From positions 124,001 through 188,000 of the forward strand of contig RXIW01000001.1 of assembly GCA_003989065.1 (NCBI GenBank): a stretch of 64,000 nt of DNA, given 5' to 3'. The notes under the pieces are model-generated. The model made no database searches. It saw only the letters and a list, made by a program, of their open reading frames with translations, and was not told the DNA's origin. Origin of the DNA: Candidatus Competibacteraceae bacterium. GTDB lineage: Bacteria; Pseudomonadota; Gammaproteobacteria; Competibacterales; Competibacteraceae. Made by a program: the position numbers and the translations under genes. Shown piece after piece: positions 32,108 to 42,350 of this stretch. The number at the start of each line of letters is the position of its first letter. The first letter of the stretch is position 1.

Positions 32108-34357
32108 TTACGGCACTGCTTCTTCCTCGGCAATTTCGACCTGCAAGCCGCCATCGCGAACCGTGACGGTGACATGGCCGCCATTCACCAGCCGCCCGAA
32201 CAGTAGCTCCTCGGCCAGGCGCCGTTTGATGTTCTCCTGGATGAGCCGCGCCATCGGCCGTGCGCCCATCTTCGGATCGTAGCCGCGCTCGGCCAGCCAA
32301 GCCCGCCCTTCCGTATCCACATCCACAGTGACCTTCTTCGATTCCAGCTGAGCTTCCAACTCGATCAGGAACTTGTCTACCACCTGCGCGATGGTCACCG
32401 GCGTCAGTGGCTGGAACTGGACGATCGCATCCAAGCGGTTGCGGAACTCTGGGGCGAACAGGCGCTTGATCACATCCAGTCCGTCGGTGCTGTGATCCTG
32501 TGAGGTAAAGCCGATGGAAGGGCGATCCATCAGTTCAGCGCCAGCATTGGTGGTCATCACGATGATGACATTGCGGAAATCCGCCTTGCGGCCATTGTTG
32601 TCGGTCAGCGTCCCGTGGTCCATGACCTGCAGCAACAGGTTGAACACATCGGGATGGGCTTTTTCGATCTCGTCCAGCAACAATACGGCATGCGGATGCT
32701 TCAGCATGGCGTCGGTCAGCAGTCCACCCTGATCGAAGCCGACATAGCCGGGCGGCGCACCGATCAGACGCGAAACCGTATGCCGCTCCATGTACTCGGA
32801 CATGTCGAACCGAATCAGTTCGATGCCCATGATGCGAGCCAACTGGCGGGTCACTTCGGTCTTGCCGACGCCGGTCGGCCCGGCGAACAGGAAGGAACCA
32901 ATCGGCTTCTGCTCGTTGCCCAGGCCGGCGCGCGCCATCTTGATGGCGTCGGCCAAGGTATCGATCGCTTCGTCCTGACCGAACACCACCAATTTCAAAT
33001 CGCGTTCCAGGTTACGCAGCACATCCTTGTCCGACGAGGACACCGTCTTTGGCGGGATACGGGCGATCTTGGCAATGATCGTCTCGATATCGGTGCTATT
33101 GATCACCTTCTTGCGCTTGGCAACCGGCAACAGGCGCTGACTAGCCCCGGCCTCGTCGATCACGTCGATAGCCTTGTCCGGCAGATGGCGATCGTTGATG
33201 TAGCGGGCCGACAGCTCCACCGCTGCCCGCAGCGCCTTATCGGCGTACTTGACGTCGTGGTGCTCCTCGAACCGGGCCTTCAAACCGCGCAGGATCTGAT
33301 AGCTCTCTTCGACCGATGGCTCGACCACGTCGATCTTCTGGAACCGCCGCGCTAAGGCTCGATCCTTCTCGAAGATGCCCCGGTATTCCTGGTAGGTGGT
33401 CGAACCGATGCACTTCATCTCGCCCGAAGCCAGCATCGGCTTGATCAGGTTCGAGGCGTCCATCACGCCGCCGGAAGCCGCACCCGCGCCAATGATGGTG
33501 TGGATTTCGTCGATGAACAGAATAGCGTTGCGCTCCTTGCGCAACTGCGCCAAGACCGACTTCAAGCGCTTCTCGAAATCGCCACGATATTTGGTGCCCG
33601 CCACCAGCGAACCCAAGTCCAGCGCGTAAATCGTGGCATCGCGCAGCACCTCCGGCACTTCGCCGTCCACGATCATCTTGGCCAGACCTTCGGCGATCGC
33701 GGTCTTGCCGACGCCGGCTTCGCCGACGAACAGCGGATTGTTCTTGCGCCGCCGACACAGGATCTGAATGGTGCGCTCCACTTCCTCGCGCCGTCCGATC
33801 AGCGGATCGATACGGCCCTGCCGCGCCAGCTCGTTGAGGTTGCTGGCGAAGTTCTCCAGCGGCTTGACGTTCTGGCTCTCGGGATTTTCCTCGCTTTGCG
33901 GCGTTGCGGAATCCTGTTCGTCAGAAATCTTGGAAATGCCGTGGGAGATGAAATTCACCACATCCAGACGGCTGATTTCCTGCTGCTTGAGGAAATAGAC
34001 CGCCTGCGACTCCTGCTCGCCGAACATGGCGACCAGCACATTGGCGCCGGTAACCTCGCGGTTACCGGACGACTGGACGTGCAATACCGCCCGTTGCAGG
34101 ACTCGCTGGAACCCGAGGGTCGGTTGGGTCTCGCGCGGGTCATCCGGTCCCAGCACTGGCGTGTTATCGCGGATGAAGGTTTGCAGATCGCGCTTGAGCT
34201 TGTCCAGCTGAGCACCGCAGGCTCGCAGCACTTCCGCGGCTGCCGGATTATCCAGCAGGGCCAGCAGCAGGTGCTCCACGGTCATGAACTCGTGGCGCCT
34301 TTCCCGCGCCTCGCGGAAAGCAAGATTGATGGAATACTCCAGATCCTTGCTCAACAT
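32108..34357 (-). CDS. clpA: ATP-dependent Clp protease ATP-binding subunit ClpA
   Basis: This 749-residue AAA+ unfoldase feeds substrates to ClpP. It has an N-terminal repeat domain (about 1-145) that binds ClpS. AAA-1 carries GEAGVGKT and [18 protein letters not shown], and AAA-2 carries GPTGVGKTE and [13 protein letters not shown]. The IGF/L-type ClpP-binding loop is not confirmed, although GIGFT-like residues occur near SIGFTSQ. No ClpB-type coiled-coil middle domain is present, which separates it from ClpB/ClpV. It lies 36 bp downstream of clpS. Confidence 0.95.
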   Translation of the reverse strand: MLSKDLEYSINLAFREARERRHEFMTVEHLLLALLDNPAAAEVLRACGAQLDKLKRDLQTFIRDNTPVLGPDDPRETQPTLGFQRVLQRAVLHVQSSGNREVTGANVLVAMFGEQESQAVYFLKQQEISRLDVVNFISHGISKISDEQDSATPQSEENPESQNVKPLENFASNLNELARQGRIDPLIGRREEVERTIQILCRRRKNNPLFVGEAGVGKTAIAEGLAKMIVDGEVPEVLRDATIYALDLGSLVAGTKYRGDFEKRLKSVLAQLRKERNAILFIDEIHTIIGAGAASGGVMDASNLIKPMLASGEMKCIGSTTYQEYRGIFEKDRALARRFQKIDVVEPSVEESYQILRGLKARFEEHHDVKYADKALRAAVELSARYINDRHLPDKAIDVIDEAGASQRLLPVAKRKKVINSTDIETIIAKIARIPPKTVSSSDKDVLRNLERDLKLVVFGQDEAIDTLADAIKMARAGLGNEQKPIGSFLFAGPTGVGKTEVTRQLARIMGIELIRFDMSEYMERHTVSRLIGAPPGYVGFDQGGLLTDAMLKHPHAVLLLDEIEKAHPDVFNLLLQVMDHGTLTDNNGRKADFRNVIIVMTTNAGAELMDRPSIGFTSQDHSTDGLDVIKRLFAPEFRNRLDAIVQFQPLTPVTIAQVVDKFLIELEAQLESKKVTVDVDTEGRAWLAERGYDPKMGARPMARLIQENIKRRLAEELLFGRLVNGGHVTVTVRDGGLQVEIAEEEAVP

Positions 34358-34393
34358 AACTCACACCTCGAATCGCGCTGGGTGGTTTCAGAT

Positions 34394-34720
34394 TTAAGTT
34401 TCTTCCATGGTACACAACAACGGATGTTGATGCCGCTGGGCAAACTCATTCACCTGCGCCACCTTGGTCTCCGCGATTTCGCGCGTGAAAACCCCGCACA
34501 CGCCCCGACCTCGGGTATGGACATGCAGCATGATCTGCGTGGCCTTCTCGCGATTCATCCGAAAGAAGTGCTCGAGAATCTGCACTACAAAATCCATAGG
34601 AGTATAGTCGTCATTGAGCAAGATCACCTTATACATCGGCGGCTGCTTGATCTCGGGCCCCGCCGGTTCGACGACGAGACCGCGATCCTGATCGGGTGAC
34701 GATGGATGGTCTTGGCTCAT
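34394..34720 (-). CDS. clpS: ClpA adaptor ClpS
   Basis: The 108-residue adaptor delivers N-degron substrates to Clp[21 protein letters not shown] carries the Asn/Asp that bind the N-terminal residue. AEFFRMN-like [18 protein letters not shown] and [11 protein letters not shown] complete the fold. I chose the ATG at 34720 because it gives normal ClpS length. Its order clpS-clpA facing infA is the conserved gammaproteobacterial arrangement. Confidence 0.95.
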   Translation of the reverse strand: MSQDHPSSPDQDRGLVVEPAGPEIKQPPMYKVILLNDDYTPMDFVVQILEHFFRMNREKATQIMLHVHTRGRGVCGVFTREIAETKVAQVNEFAQRHQHPLLCTMEET

Positions 34721-34841
34721 GGCTAAGTACGGCCTTAATGACGGGCGAACGAGAGTCGTGCATGAGGCAGCGCTGCCAGACGACATCATTCCGTGGTTGT
34801 AATAGGCTGACATTTAGATGTCATGTGGTCCACAAGTTTCC

Positions 34842-35399
34842 TCAAGAGACTTTTGGGTACGAAAAATTCTGGGCCGTCATCTGCCGGACCAAACCGATGA
34901 ATGCGCGCAACCCGGCGGGTAGCCGCTTGCGTCCTGGATAGTAGCGGAAAAAACCAGGCAACATCGGCAGCCAGTCGTCCAGTACGGCGACCACACGGCC
35001 AGCCTCCAGAGCGTTGCGTGCATATTGCTCATAAACGCAAGCAAGACAGATGCCATCTTCGGCCGCCCGCAACGCAAGCGTGGTGTCGCTCAGAATCAGC
35101 GGCCCGCTCACGTCCACGATAGTCTTGTCCTCGCCACGGGCGAATGCCCAGCGCCGATAAACCGAACCGCCGGGAAAGCGCTTGCAATGTAATCATGCCG
35201 ATGCAGATCGTCGGGCTTTTGCGGCGTTAAGTAACTCTAAAGATACACTTGACTACCCACTACCACGAAACGCTGGCGCGGCCCCAGCGGAATCGCCACC
35301 ATATCTTGTTGGATCGATTCGCCAAACCGCACTCCGGCATCGAAACCTTCCTTGACGATGTCCACCAGGGCGTCATCGGTGACCCTCTCGACGCATGTC
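34842..35399 (-). pseudogene. LysR-type regulator remnant (C-terminal part, disrupted)
   Basis: Reading leftward from about 35399, VTDDALVDIVKEGFDAGVRF and later VVVGSQVYL match a LysR effector-binding domain. An in-frame TAG at 35239-35237 interrupts it. It resumes as PQKPDDLHRHDYIASAF and then shifts frame near 35190 to RFPGGSVYRRWAFARGED. From there it is open to the stop at 34842 (GPLILSDTTLALRAAEDG). The helix-turn-helix half is missing altogether. With at least one stop, one frameshift and an N-terminal deletion it is a decayed gene. It stands back to back with an aldo/keto reductase remnant, the usual neighbour of such regulators. Confidence 0.85.
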
Positions 35400-35462
35400 C
35401 CTCCTCATGGCAGCGATCGCATCGCACCGTTATCGACCTTTCCACATTGAGGAGGTACTACG

Positions 35463-35534
35463 ATGGAACAACGCTTGCTGGGTCACAAAAGCATGGTGTC
35501 AGCGCTCGGGCTGGGCTGCATGGGTTACCCGAGC
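35463..35534 (+). pseudogene. Aldo/keto reductase 5' remnant
   Basis: Only about 24 codons remain: MEQRLLGHKSMVSALGLGCM followed by GYPS. This is the conserved beginning of YajO/YakC-type aldo/keto reductases. A perfect GAGGAGG ribosome-binding site lies upstream. The coding sequence then runs into a terminator-like hairpin and the 3' end of aceB. The rest of the enzyme (about 300 residues) has been deleted. A very short peptide may still be translated. Confidence 0.75.
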
Positions 35535-35542
35535 GCTTTTTT
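35501..35542 (+). terminator. Rho-independent terminator in the aldo/keto reductase remnant
   Basis: AGCGCTCGGG (35501-35510) and CCCGAGCGCT (35528-35537) form a perfect 10-bp stem with a 17-base loop, followed by five more T. Transcripts entering from the remnant promoter would stop here before running antisense into aceB. Confidence 0.75.
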
Positions 35543-35565
35543 ACATCAAAGCCAACTGGATCGGA

Positions 35566-37179
35566 TCAATCCATCGCTTCGTACAGCGGCAGGGTCAGGA
35601 ACTCCGGATAGTTGGGATCGAGCGACATCTTCTCGAAAATGCCGGCCGCCTGATCGTAGGTCGCGGTGTCTTCGCCCTGGGCGGTGACCGTCGCCTTGAC
35701 CTTGGCCAACTCCTCGGGAATCATCGTCCGCACCAGTTCTGCGGTCACCTTGCGGCCATCGTCCAAGACCCCCTTGGGGCTCACCACCCACTGCCATACC
35801 TGCGAGCGGGAAATTTCAGCGGTGGCGGCATCTTCCATCAGGTTGTGAATCGGCACGCAACCGTTGCCAGCCAGCCACGAGCCCAGGTAATGAATGCCGA
35901 CATTGATGTTGTTACGCAGACCGACTTCGGTGATGGGTTGCTCAGGCAGGAAGGTCAGGAAATCCTGAGCGGTGAACACCTCATCGCGCTGCTTCTCCCA
36001 CTGGTTCGGCTTATCGCCCAGCACCTTGACGAATTCTTCGTGGGCCATCGGCACTAGGCCGGGATGCGCCACCCAACCGCCATCGAAACCGTCCCGCGCA
36101 TCGCGGGCCTTGTCGTGCCGGATACCGGCCAGCGCCTTCTCATTGGCTTCCGGGTCGTTCTTGATCGGAATCAGCGCCGACATGCCACCCATGGCCGGCG
36201 CGCCGCGCTTGTGGCACACCTTGACCAGCTGCAACGCATAGGAGCGCATGAACGGCACTTCCATGGTGATCGCGCCGCGATTGGCCAGGCAGAAGTTCTT
36301 GTTGTTCTTGAACTTCTTGATACAGCTGAAGATGTAGTCCCAGCGCCCGGCGTTCAAACCGGCGGAATGCTCACGCAATTCGTACAGGATCTCTTCCATC
36401 TCGAAGGTGGCGAGAATGGTCTCGACCAGCACCGTGGCCTTGATGGTGCCACGCGGAATGCCGATTTCGTCCTGAGCCATGCAGAAGATGTCGTTCCACA
36501 GCCGCGCTTCCAGATGGCTTTCCATCTTGGGCAGGTAGAAGAACGGACCCGCACCACGGGCGATCTGCTCCTTGGCATTGTGGAACAGCACCAGACCGAA
36601 GTCGAAGATACCGCCAGACACACGCTGACCATCGACCAGCACATGCTTTTCGTCCAGATGCCAGCCGCGCGGACGGATCTGCAGCATGGCGATGGTACTG
36701 TTGAGCTTGTATTCCTTGCCGGCTTCGTTTACGTAGCTGATGTTGCGGCGAATGGCGTCGACCAGATTCACCTGGCCCTGAATCTGGTTGTACCAGTTGG
36801 GGCTGTTGGAGTCTTCGAAGTCGGTCATGTAGGAATCAGCGCCGGAATTGTAGGCGTTGATGATCATCTTGCGTTCGACCGGGCCGGTGATCTCGGTACG
36901 GCGGCGCTCCAGGGCCTTGGGCAGCGGCGCGATCTTCCAGTCGCCGTCGCGGATGGCCTGCGTTTCGGGCAGGAAATCAGGCATTTCGCCAGCGTCGATA
37001 CGGGCCTGGCGGGCAACGCGGGCCTTGAGCAATTCCTGGCGGCGACCTTCGAACGCACGATGCAGCTTGGCCACCAAAGCCAAAGCGTCGTGAGTCAGGA
37101 TTTCGTCGAAACGGGGATGGATCGGGGCGTTCACTTGCACGCCAGCAGGCAAATTCAAGCTCACGGTTGGCTCCTTCAT
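35566..37179 (-). CDS. aceB: Malate synthase A
   Basis: The 537-residue enzyme condenses glyoxylate with acetyl-CoA to give malate in the glyoxylate shunt. The acidic metal and glyoxylate motifs MTDFEDSNSPNW and VLVETILATFEMEEIL, and the catalytic-base region NINVGIHYLGSWLAGNG, VPIHNLMEDAATAEISRSQ, are as in malate synthase A. The start at ATG 37179 gives the usual length; TTG 37194 is five codons earlier. It lies 165 bp downstream of aceA on the same strand with a terminator between, so expression may be partly separate. Confidence 0.95.
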   Translation of the reverse strand: MKEPTVSLNLPAGVQVNAPIHPRFDEILTHDALALVAKLHRAFEGRRQELLKARVARQARIDAGEMPDFLPETQAIRDGDWKIAPLPKALERRRTEITGPVERKMIINAYNSGADSYMTDFEDSNSPNWYNQIQGQVNLVDAIRRNISYVNEAGKEYKLNSTIAMLQIRPRGWHLDEKHVLVDGQRVSGGIFDFGLVLFHNAKEQIARGAGPFFYLPKMESHLEARLWNDIFCMAQDEIGIPRGTIKATVLVETILATFEMEEILYELREHSAGLNAGRWDYIFSCIKKFKNNKNFCLANRGAITMEVPFMRSYALQLVKVCHKRGAPAMGGMSALIPIKNDPEANEKALAGIRHDKARDARDGFDGGWVAHPGLVPMAHEEFVKVLGDKPNQWEKQRDEVFTAQDFLTFLPEQPITEVGLRNNINVGIHYLGSWLAGNGCVPIHNLMEDAATAEISRSQVWQWVVSPKGVLDDGRKVTAELVRTMIPEELAKVKATVTAQGEDTATYDQAAGIFEKMSLDPNYPEFLTLPLYEAMD

Positions 37180-37257
37180 CAATGTAGATTGCAACCCTTG
37201 ACAATATAAAGCGTCACGTTTGGGCGATGATCGGGACGCATTGGCGCATCCTAGCGC

Positions 37258-37285
37258 AAAAAGCCCGGAGGGAGACCCCCCGGGC
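37258..37285 (-). terminator. Terminator between aceA and aceB
   Basis: On the minus strand GCCCGG (37285-37280) pairs with CCGGGC (37268-37263), enclosing a GC-rich loop, followed by five T. It would end or attenuate the aceA transcript before aceB. Confidence 0.75.
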
Positions 37286-37344
37286 CGTGATACAACCCGA
37301 GACTCCGCGACCCATACCTCAACGGCAGAGCGCGGACACGAGGA

Positions 37345-38637
37345 TTAGTGGAATTGCTCTTCTTCGGTAGAACCGGTCAGCGCCGTCACCGAAGACACAC
37401 CGCCCTGGATGACGGTGGTCACGTCGTCGAAGTAGCCGGTGCCCACTTCCTGCTGATGGCTGACGAAGGTGTAGCCCCGATCGCGGGCGGCGAATTCGGG
37501 CTCCTGAACCTTCTCGACATAGGCGGACATGCCGCGCTGGACATAGTCCTGGGCCAGATCGAACATGTTGTACCACATGTTGTGAATACCGGCCAAAGTG
37601 ATGAACTGATACTTGTAACCCATCGCACCCAGTTCGCGCTGGAACTTGGCGATGGTGGCGTCATCCAGATTCTTCTTCCAGTTGAACGACGGTGAGCAGT
37701 TGTAGGCCAGCATCTTGCCGGGGAACTGCGCCTGGATCGCTTCGGCGAACTTGCGGGCGAACGCCAGATCCGGCGTGCCGGTCTCGCACCACACCATGTC
37801 GGCGTAGGGCGCATAGGCCAGACCACGGGAGATCGACTGTTCCAGGCCCTTCTTGGTCTTGAAGAAGCCTTCGACCGTGCGTTCGCCGGTGCAGAACGGC
37901 TTGTCGTTGTCGTCGCAGTCGCTGGTCAGCAGGTCGGCCGCTTCGGCGTCGGTGCGGGCCAGGATCACGGTCGGCACCCCGCAGACATCGGCCGCCAGAC
38001 GGGCCGCGTTCAGTTTCTGCACCGCTTCCTGGGTCGGCACCAGCACCTTGCCGCCCATGTGGCCGCATTTCTTGACCGAAGCCAGCTGATCTTCGAAGTG
38101 CACGCCACCCGCGCCCGAGCGAATCATCGACTTCATCAGCTCGTAGGCGTTCAGCACACCGCCGAAACCGGCTTCGGCATCCGCCACGATCGGCAGGAAA
38201 TAGTCGAGGAATTCCTTATGGCCTGGGCCGATGCCGCGAGCGCACTGGATTTCGTCGGCGCGCTTGAAGGTGTTGTTGATGCGTTCGACCACCGCCGGCA
38301 CCGAATTGACCGGATACAGCGACTGATCGGGATACATCGCCATGTAGGTGTTGTTGTCGGCCGCGACCTGCCAGCCGGACAGATAGATGGCCTTGACGCC
38401 CGCCTTGGCCTGCTGCATGGCCTGCCCGCCGGTCAAGGCGCCCAGGCAGTTCACATAGGGTTCGGTAGTAATCAGCTGCCACAGCTTCTCGGCTCCCCGC
38501 TTCGCCAAGCTGTACTCGACCGGCACATTACCACGCAGTCGCACTACATCTTCAGCCGTATAACCGCGTTTGATACCTTTCCAGCGGGGATTCTCAGCCC
38601 AGTCTTTTTTCAGTTGCTCAACGCTTAGAAATGCCAT
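37345..38637 (-). CDS. aceA: Isocitrate lyase
   Basis: This 430-residue enzyme cleaves isocitrate to succinate and glyoxylate. The active-site motif [16 protein letters not shown] with its catalytic Cys, and [21 protein letters not shown] and [11 protein letters not shown], are all present. Length matches E. coli AceA (434). The gene is preceded by a 390-bp AT-rich leader and followed by a terminator and aceB. The two enzymes together bypass the CO2-losing steps of the TCA cycle, allowing growth on acetate or fatty acids. Confidence 0.97.
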   Translation of the reverse strand: MAFLSVEQLKKDWAENPRWKGIKRGYTAEDVVRLRGNVPVEYSLAKRGAEKLWQLITTEPYVNCLGALTGGQAMQQAKAGVKAIYLSGWQVAADNNTYMAMYPDQSLYPVNSVPAVVERINNTFKRADEIQCARGIGPGHKEFLDYFLPIVADAEAGFGGVLNAYELMKSMIRSGAGGVHFEDQLASVKKCGHMGGKVLVPTQEAVQKLNAARLAADVCGVPTVILARTDAEAADLLTSDCDDNDKPFCTGERTVEGFFKTKKGLEQSISRGLAYAPYADMVWCETGTPDLAFARKFAEAIQAQFPGKMLAYNCSPSFNWKKNLDDATIAKFQRELGAMGYKYQFITLAGIHNMWYNMFDLAQDYVQRGMSAYVEKVQEPEFAARDRGYTFVSHQQEVGTGYFDDVTTVIQGGVSSVTALTGSTEEEQFH

Positions 38638-39026
38638 TTTCCATTCCTCTTTAGAAGGTTACGGGGTTATTTGCAAAAGAATGCAAAAGCTTGTGAATCG
38701 TTATTGCGTGTCCGTCTCCACGACGATCCACTCAAATTATCCAAAGATTGACATAAATCTATTTTTATAATGAGAGGTTTATAAAGTACGATCAGACTTC
38801 TACATCATTTTAATGCCGCACTGCACCACATTACAAGTTGGCTACGGCGAATTCGTGAATAGCTGGAACGGCTGTCGAAATTGTGAGGATTCCTACATTC
38901 TCTTGCTGACGGTTTCGCAGTAACAACGCATTTCATCCCCTTCGATCGGCCCCCATTTCCCGGCTGGATTTCCTAGAATCAAGCGGTGAACCCGACTCTC
39001 CTGCCCGTTTGCCCTGGAACATCGCG
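38638..39026. other. Divergent regulatory region between aceA and glk
   Basis: About 390 bases without a gene. The half nearest aceA (38690-38800) is strikingly AT-rich, with TTGACA and TATAAT elements that are only 12 bases apart and so not a standard pair on the plus strand. The half nearest glk has TAGAAT at about 38978. Promoters for both genes are expected here; I cannot define them. Confidence 0.45.
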
Positions 39027-39986
39027 ATGCCTCAGACTCAGAACGCCACGCCTGATTTAGTAGCCGACATCGGCGGCACCAACGCCCGCTTCGCGCTCGT
39101 CGACGCCACGGGGCGATTGCACGCCGAGCAGACTCTACCTTGCGCCGATTTTCCGGGGCCCAGCGCCGCCATCGCCGCTTATCTACGCCAAACGGCCGCA
39201 TCCCGACCGCGCCGCGCCGCACTGGCGGTCGCCACCCCGATCAGCGGTGATCGGATCGAGTTCACCAACAACGCCTGGTCGTTCTCGACCGAGGCGGTGC
39301 GACAGGAACTGGGACTGGAACGACTGGCCATCGTCAACGACTTCACCGCGCTGGCGCTGGCGCTGCCCCTGCTCGCTTCGGATGAGCGACGGGCGATCGG
39401 CCGAGGGACCGCCATGGCGGATGCCCCGATCGGCTTGATCGGCTCCGGCACGGGCCTGGGGGTCTCCGGCTTGATCCGGGCGGGCCAACAGTGGATTCCC
39501 CTGCAAACCGAAGGCGGTCACGTCACCTTTGCCGCCACCGACCAGCGGGAATGGGCCATCAGCCGGGTTCTGCAACGGCAGTTCGGCCATGCTTCCCTGG
39601 AACGACTGCTGTCCGGGCCTGGTCTGGTCAATCTCTATCACGCCCTGGCCGAGGTGGAAGGCTGGACGGCCGAGAGTCTGACGCCCGCCGACATCACCGC
39701 GCGGGGTTTGACCGGCGCCTGTCCGCACTGCCGTGCGGTGCTGGATCTGTTCTGCGGAGCGCTAGGCACGGCAGCGGGCAACCTGGCGATCACCCTGGGC
39801 GCGCGCGGCGGCGTCTATATCGGCGGCGGCATCGTGCCCCGTTTGGGGGATTTCTTCGATCGCTCGGATTTCCGCAGCCGGTTCGAGACCAAGGGTCGCT
39901 TCAGCACTTACCTGGCGACCATTCCCACCTGGGTGATCACCGCCGCCAATCCGGCTTTACGCGGCGCGGCGGTCGCGCTGGGGTAA
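39027..39986 (+). CDS. glk: Glucokinase
   Basis: The 319-residue enzyme phosphorylates glucose with ATP. VADIGGTNARFALVD is the N-terminal ATP-binding loop, FTNNAWSF and VNDFTALALALP carry the sugar-binding residues, and GSGTGLGVSGL and TEGGHVTF follow. It belongs to the bacterial Glk (not ROK-repressor) family; length equals E. coli Glk (321). The ATG at 39027 was preferred to TTG 39009. It is monocistronic or followed by the convergent phhB after 5 bases. Confidence 0.95.
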   Translation: MPQTQNATPDLVADIGGTNARFALVDATGRLHAEQTLPCADFPGPSAAIAAYLRQTAASRPRRAALAVATPISGDRIEFTNNAWSFSTEAVRQELGLERLAIVNDFTALALALPLLASDERRAIGRGTAMADAPIGLIGSGTGLGVSGLIRAGQQWIPLQTEGGHVTFAATDQREWAISRVLQRQFGHASLERLLSGPGLVNLYHALAEVEGWTAESLTPADITARGLTGACPHCRAVLDLFCGALGTAAGNLAITLGARGGVYIGGGIVPRLGDFFDRSDFRSRFETKGRFSTYLATIPTWVITAANPALRGAAVALG

Positions 39987-39991
39987 CCCGC

Positions 39992-40339
39992 TCAAGCCGC
40001 CGAGTATTCATCCCGATACAGCTCGTTGACCTTGGCGGCCATGATGAAATCGTTCTCGTGCAGACCACCGATCTTGTGGGTATAGAACAGCACGTTGGCA
40101 TAGCCCCAGCCGAAGGCGATATCGGGATGATGGCCTTCGGCCTCGGCTAGGTCGCCCACCCGGTTGACGAAGGCTAGGGCAGCCCCGAAGGTCTTGAACG
40201 AGAAGCGCCGCTCCAAACGGGTCGCATTCTCCAGCAATTGCCAATCGTGCGCCTGCGGCAGCAAGGCTTCGGCTTCGCTCGACGCGAGGGCTGGAATGCC
40301 ACCTTGACAAGGCGTACAGGTCTTCTGTGACAGGCTCAT
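39992..40339 (-). CDS. phhB: 4a-hydroxytetrahydrobiopterin dehydratase (pterin-4a-carbinolamine dehydratase)
   Basis: This 115-residue enzyme dehydrates the 4a-hydroxypterin made by aromatic amino-acid hydroxylases. The active-site segment AEAEGHHPDIAFGWGYANV and the later THKIGGLHENDFIMAAKVNE are diagnostic. No phenylalanine hydroxylase is in the window, so it may serve a distant one or act in pterin housekeeping. It is convergent with glk at a distance of only 5 bases. Confidence 0.93.
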   Translation of the reverse strand: MSLSQKTCTPCQGGIPALASSEAEALLPQAHDWQLLENATRLERRFSFKTFGAALAFVNRVGDLAEAEGHHPDIAFGWGYANVLFYTHKIGGLHENDFIMAAKVNELYRDEYSAA

Positions 40340-40491
40340 CTTGTACCTCGTTGATCGAAAAACTCGATTGCGGTTGTCTTTCTCGTTTCGATCCTAGAAA
40401 TTTTAGCTCGCCCCCACCGGAAAATTCCGCAGCCACAAGCCGCTTCATCTTATACTTACCCGCCAGCCATTGATTCAATAGGGTAATTTGC

Positions 40492-41085
40492 ATGCGACAC
40501 GTTTTGCCTCTCATCCTGGGTACGCTATTGGTCGCCGGCACTGCCTCCGCTCGCCAGCAACCGACCACCGCTCAGCCAAGCATTCCACCGGACGTGCAAG
40601 AATCCCGTGCCGCCGCACAGACATTCAGCGCCACCCTGAAGGAAGCCTTGCAGCAGGCGATCCAGAACGGCGGTCCAGTCAACGGTATCGAGGTGTGCCA
40701 CGTCAAGGCGGCGGAAATCGCCACCGACCTGTCCCAGAAACTCGGTTTGCTGGTCGGCCGCACCAGTCTCAAAATCCGCAATCCCGAGAATGCGCCGGAC
40801 AACTGGGAACTGGCCGTGCTCAAGCAATTCGAGGCGCGCAAAGCACAAGGCGAACCCAACGACAGCTTGGAGTTCTTCGCCGTCATCGACGACGACCAAG
40901 GCCAGAAAACCTTCCGCTACATGAAAGCCATCCCGACCGCTTCGTTATGCCTCGCCTGCCACGGCGAGCACATCAGCCCCGAAGTGGACGCCAAGCTGAA
41001 AGAGCTGTATCCCAAGGACACCGCCCGCGGTTACAAGGAAGGCGACTTGCGCGGCGCATTCACCATCGCCAAACCATTGCCCTAG
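40492..41085 (+). CDS. Exported DUF3365 (Tll0287-like) haem protein
   Basis: The 197-residue protein has a signal peptide (about 1-20, ending ASA) and a single c-type haem motif CLACH (Cys153, Cys156, His157). EVCHVKAA at 67-74 gives a conserved Cys-His that could supply the second ligand. The region KIRNPENAPDNWELAVLKQF is typical of DUF3365 domains. Such domains are thought to be periplasmic redox or gas sensors, but here there is no attached signalling module. The Nudix gene follows after 8 bases, so they are probably co-transcribed. Confidence 0.88.
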   Translation: MRHVLPLILGTLLVAGTASARQQPTTAQPSIPPDVQESRAAAQTFSATLKEALQQAIQNGGPVNGIEVCHVKAAEIATDLSQKLGLLVGRTSLKIRNPENAPDNWELAVLKQFEARKAQGEPNDSLEFFAVIDDDQGQKTFRYMKAIPTASLCLACHGEHISPEVDAKLKELYPKDTARGYKEGDLRGAFTIAKPLP

Positions 41086-41093
41086 GGGGTCGC

Positions 41094-41540
41094 ATGGACA
41101 TCTGGTCACCGCATCTGACCGTCGCCGCCATCGTCGAGGACGCTGGACGCTTTCTGCTGGTGGAGGAATACGCTGGCGGCGAGGAACTGGTCTACAACCA
41201 ACCAGCCGGTCATCTGGACCCGCACGAAACCCTGGCTGCGGCGGCCATCCGGGAAACCCTGGAAGAAACCGCCTGGGAAATCGAGGTCCATGCCATCGTC
41301 GGCATCTATTACTGGACCCACCCCAAGGGCCACACCTTCGTTCGAACCTGTTTCGCTGCCAAGGCCCTGCGCCATCACGCCGGTCAAGCGCTGGACGAGG
41401 GCATCCAGCGGGCGGTCTGGTTGACTCGGGACGAAATCGCCGCGCTGGGACCGAAGTTGCGCAGCCCGATGGTCTTGCGGTGCATCGACGACTATCTGGC
41501 GGGCCAGCGCCATTCGCTGGACCTGTTCAACTATCTCTGA
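41094..41540 (+). CDS. nudJ: Nudix hydrolase, NudJ-type phosphatase
   Basis: The 148-residue enzyme carries the Nudix box GHLDPHETLAAAAIRETLEE followed by TAW (residues about 40-62). LTVAAIVEDAGRFLLVEE and NQPAGHLDPHE are typical of NudJ, which hydrolyses HMP-PP, thiamine pyrophosphate and nucleoside di/triphosphates. In many gammaproteobacteria nudJ lies just upstream of mnmA; here mnmA is 8 kb away. GGGGGT precedes the ATG. Confidence 0.88.
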   Translation: MDIWSPHLTVAAIVEDAGRFLLVEEYAGGEELVYNQPAGHLDPHETLAAAAIRETLEETAWEIEVHAIVGIYYWTHPKGHTFVRTCFAAKALRHHAGQALDEGIQRAVWLTRDEIAALGPKLRSPMVLRCIDDYLAGQRHSLDLFNYL

Positions 41541-41615
41541 ACTCGGATTGACCGATCCGTTCCGCAGCGGGCTGGAGACGCCGACTCCCTTCAGCCCAGC
41601 CCACGACGGAACCGC

Positions 41616-42350
41616 CTAGCCGCCCAGATAGGCTTCCTTGACCCGAGGATCGCCCAGCAGTTCGCGGCCGGTGCCCGACAGGGTGATGTTGCCGGTTTCC
41701 AGCACGTAGGCGCGCGATGCGATCCGCAATGCCCGGTTGGCGTTCTGCTCGACCAGCAGCACGGTGGTTCCGGAACGGTTGATGTCTTCGACCACCCGGA
41801 AGATTTCCTGCACCAGCCGGGGCGACAACCCCATGGAGGGCTCGTCCAGCAACAGCAGACGACCGCGGCTCATCAATGCCCGACCGACCGCCAGCATCTG
41901 CTGCTCGCCGCCGGACAGGGTGCCGCCCAACTGGTGCTGGCGCTCCAGCAAGCGCGGAAAGATGGCGAAGACCCGGTCGTAGTCGGCCGCGATCTCGCCC
42001 TTGTCGGCTCGTTGCCAAGTCGCCAGCCGCAGGTTTTCCTGCACCGTCAGATTGCCGAAGATGCCCCGACCCTCCGGCACATGGGCAATACCCAGGCCGA
42101 CGATGCGGTGCGCCGATATCCGCTTCAGGCTCTGGCCCTCGAACACCACGGAGCCGCCATAGGGCATCAGCCCGGAAATCGCCCGCAAGATCGAGGTCTT
42201 GCCAGCGCCGTTGGCCCCGATCAAGGTGACGATCTCCCCTTTCAGGACGGTGAAGGAAACCCCATGCAGCGCCCGGATGCCGTCGTAATGCACCTCCAGA
42301 TCGCGGACCTCCAGCTGGATATCCTCGATGCCTGCCATGCTCGCACTCAT
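41616..42350 (-). CDS. livF: Branched-chain amino-acid ABC transporter ATPase LivF
   Basis: This 244-residue ATPase has Walker A GANGAGKTS, signature LSGGEQQML and Walker B LLLLDEPSMGL. It energises the LivHM channel. The ATG at 42350 overlaps the livG stop as ATGA. The LivF type is recognised by its short C-terminus and EGRGIFGNLTVQENLRL. It is last in the livKHMGF operon. Confidence 0.94.
   Translation of the reverse strand: MSASMAGIEDIQLEVRDLEVHYDGIRALHGVSFTVLKGEIVTLIGANGAGKTSILRAISGLMPYGGSVVFEGQSLKRISAHRIVGLGIAHVPEGRGIFGNLTVQENLRLATWQRADKGEIAADYDRVFAIFPRLLERQHQLGGTLSGGEQQMLAVGRALMSRGRLLLLDEPSMGLSPRLVQEIFRVVEDINRSGTTVLLVEQNANRALRIASRAYVLETGNITLSGTGRELLGDPRVKEAYLGG

Noticed and set aside
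38740..38775. TTGACA and TATAAT near each other upstream of aceA
   Set aside because: They are only 12 bases apart on the plus strand, pointing away from aceA, so they are not a normal promoter pair.
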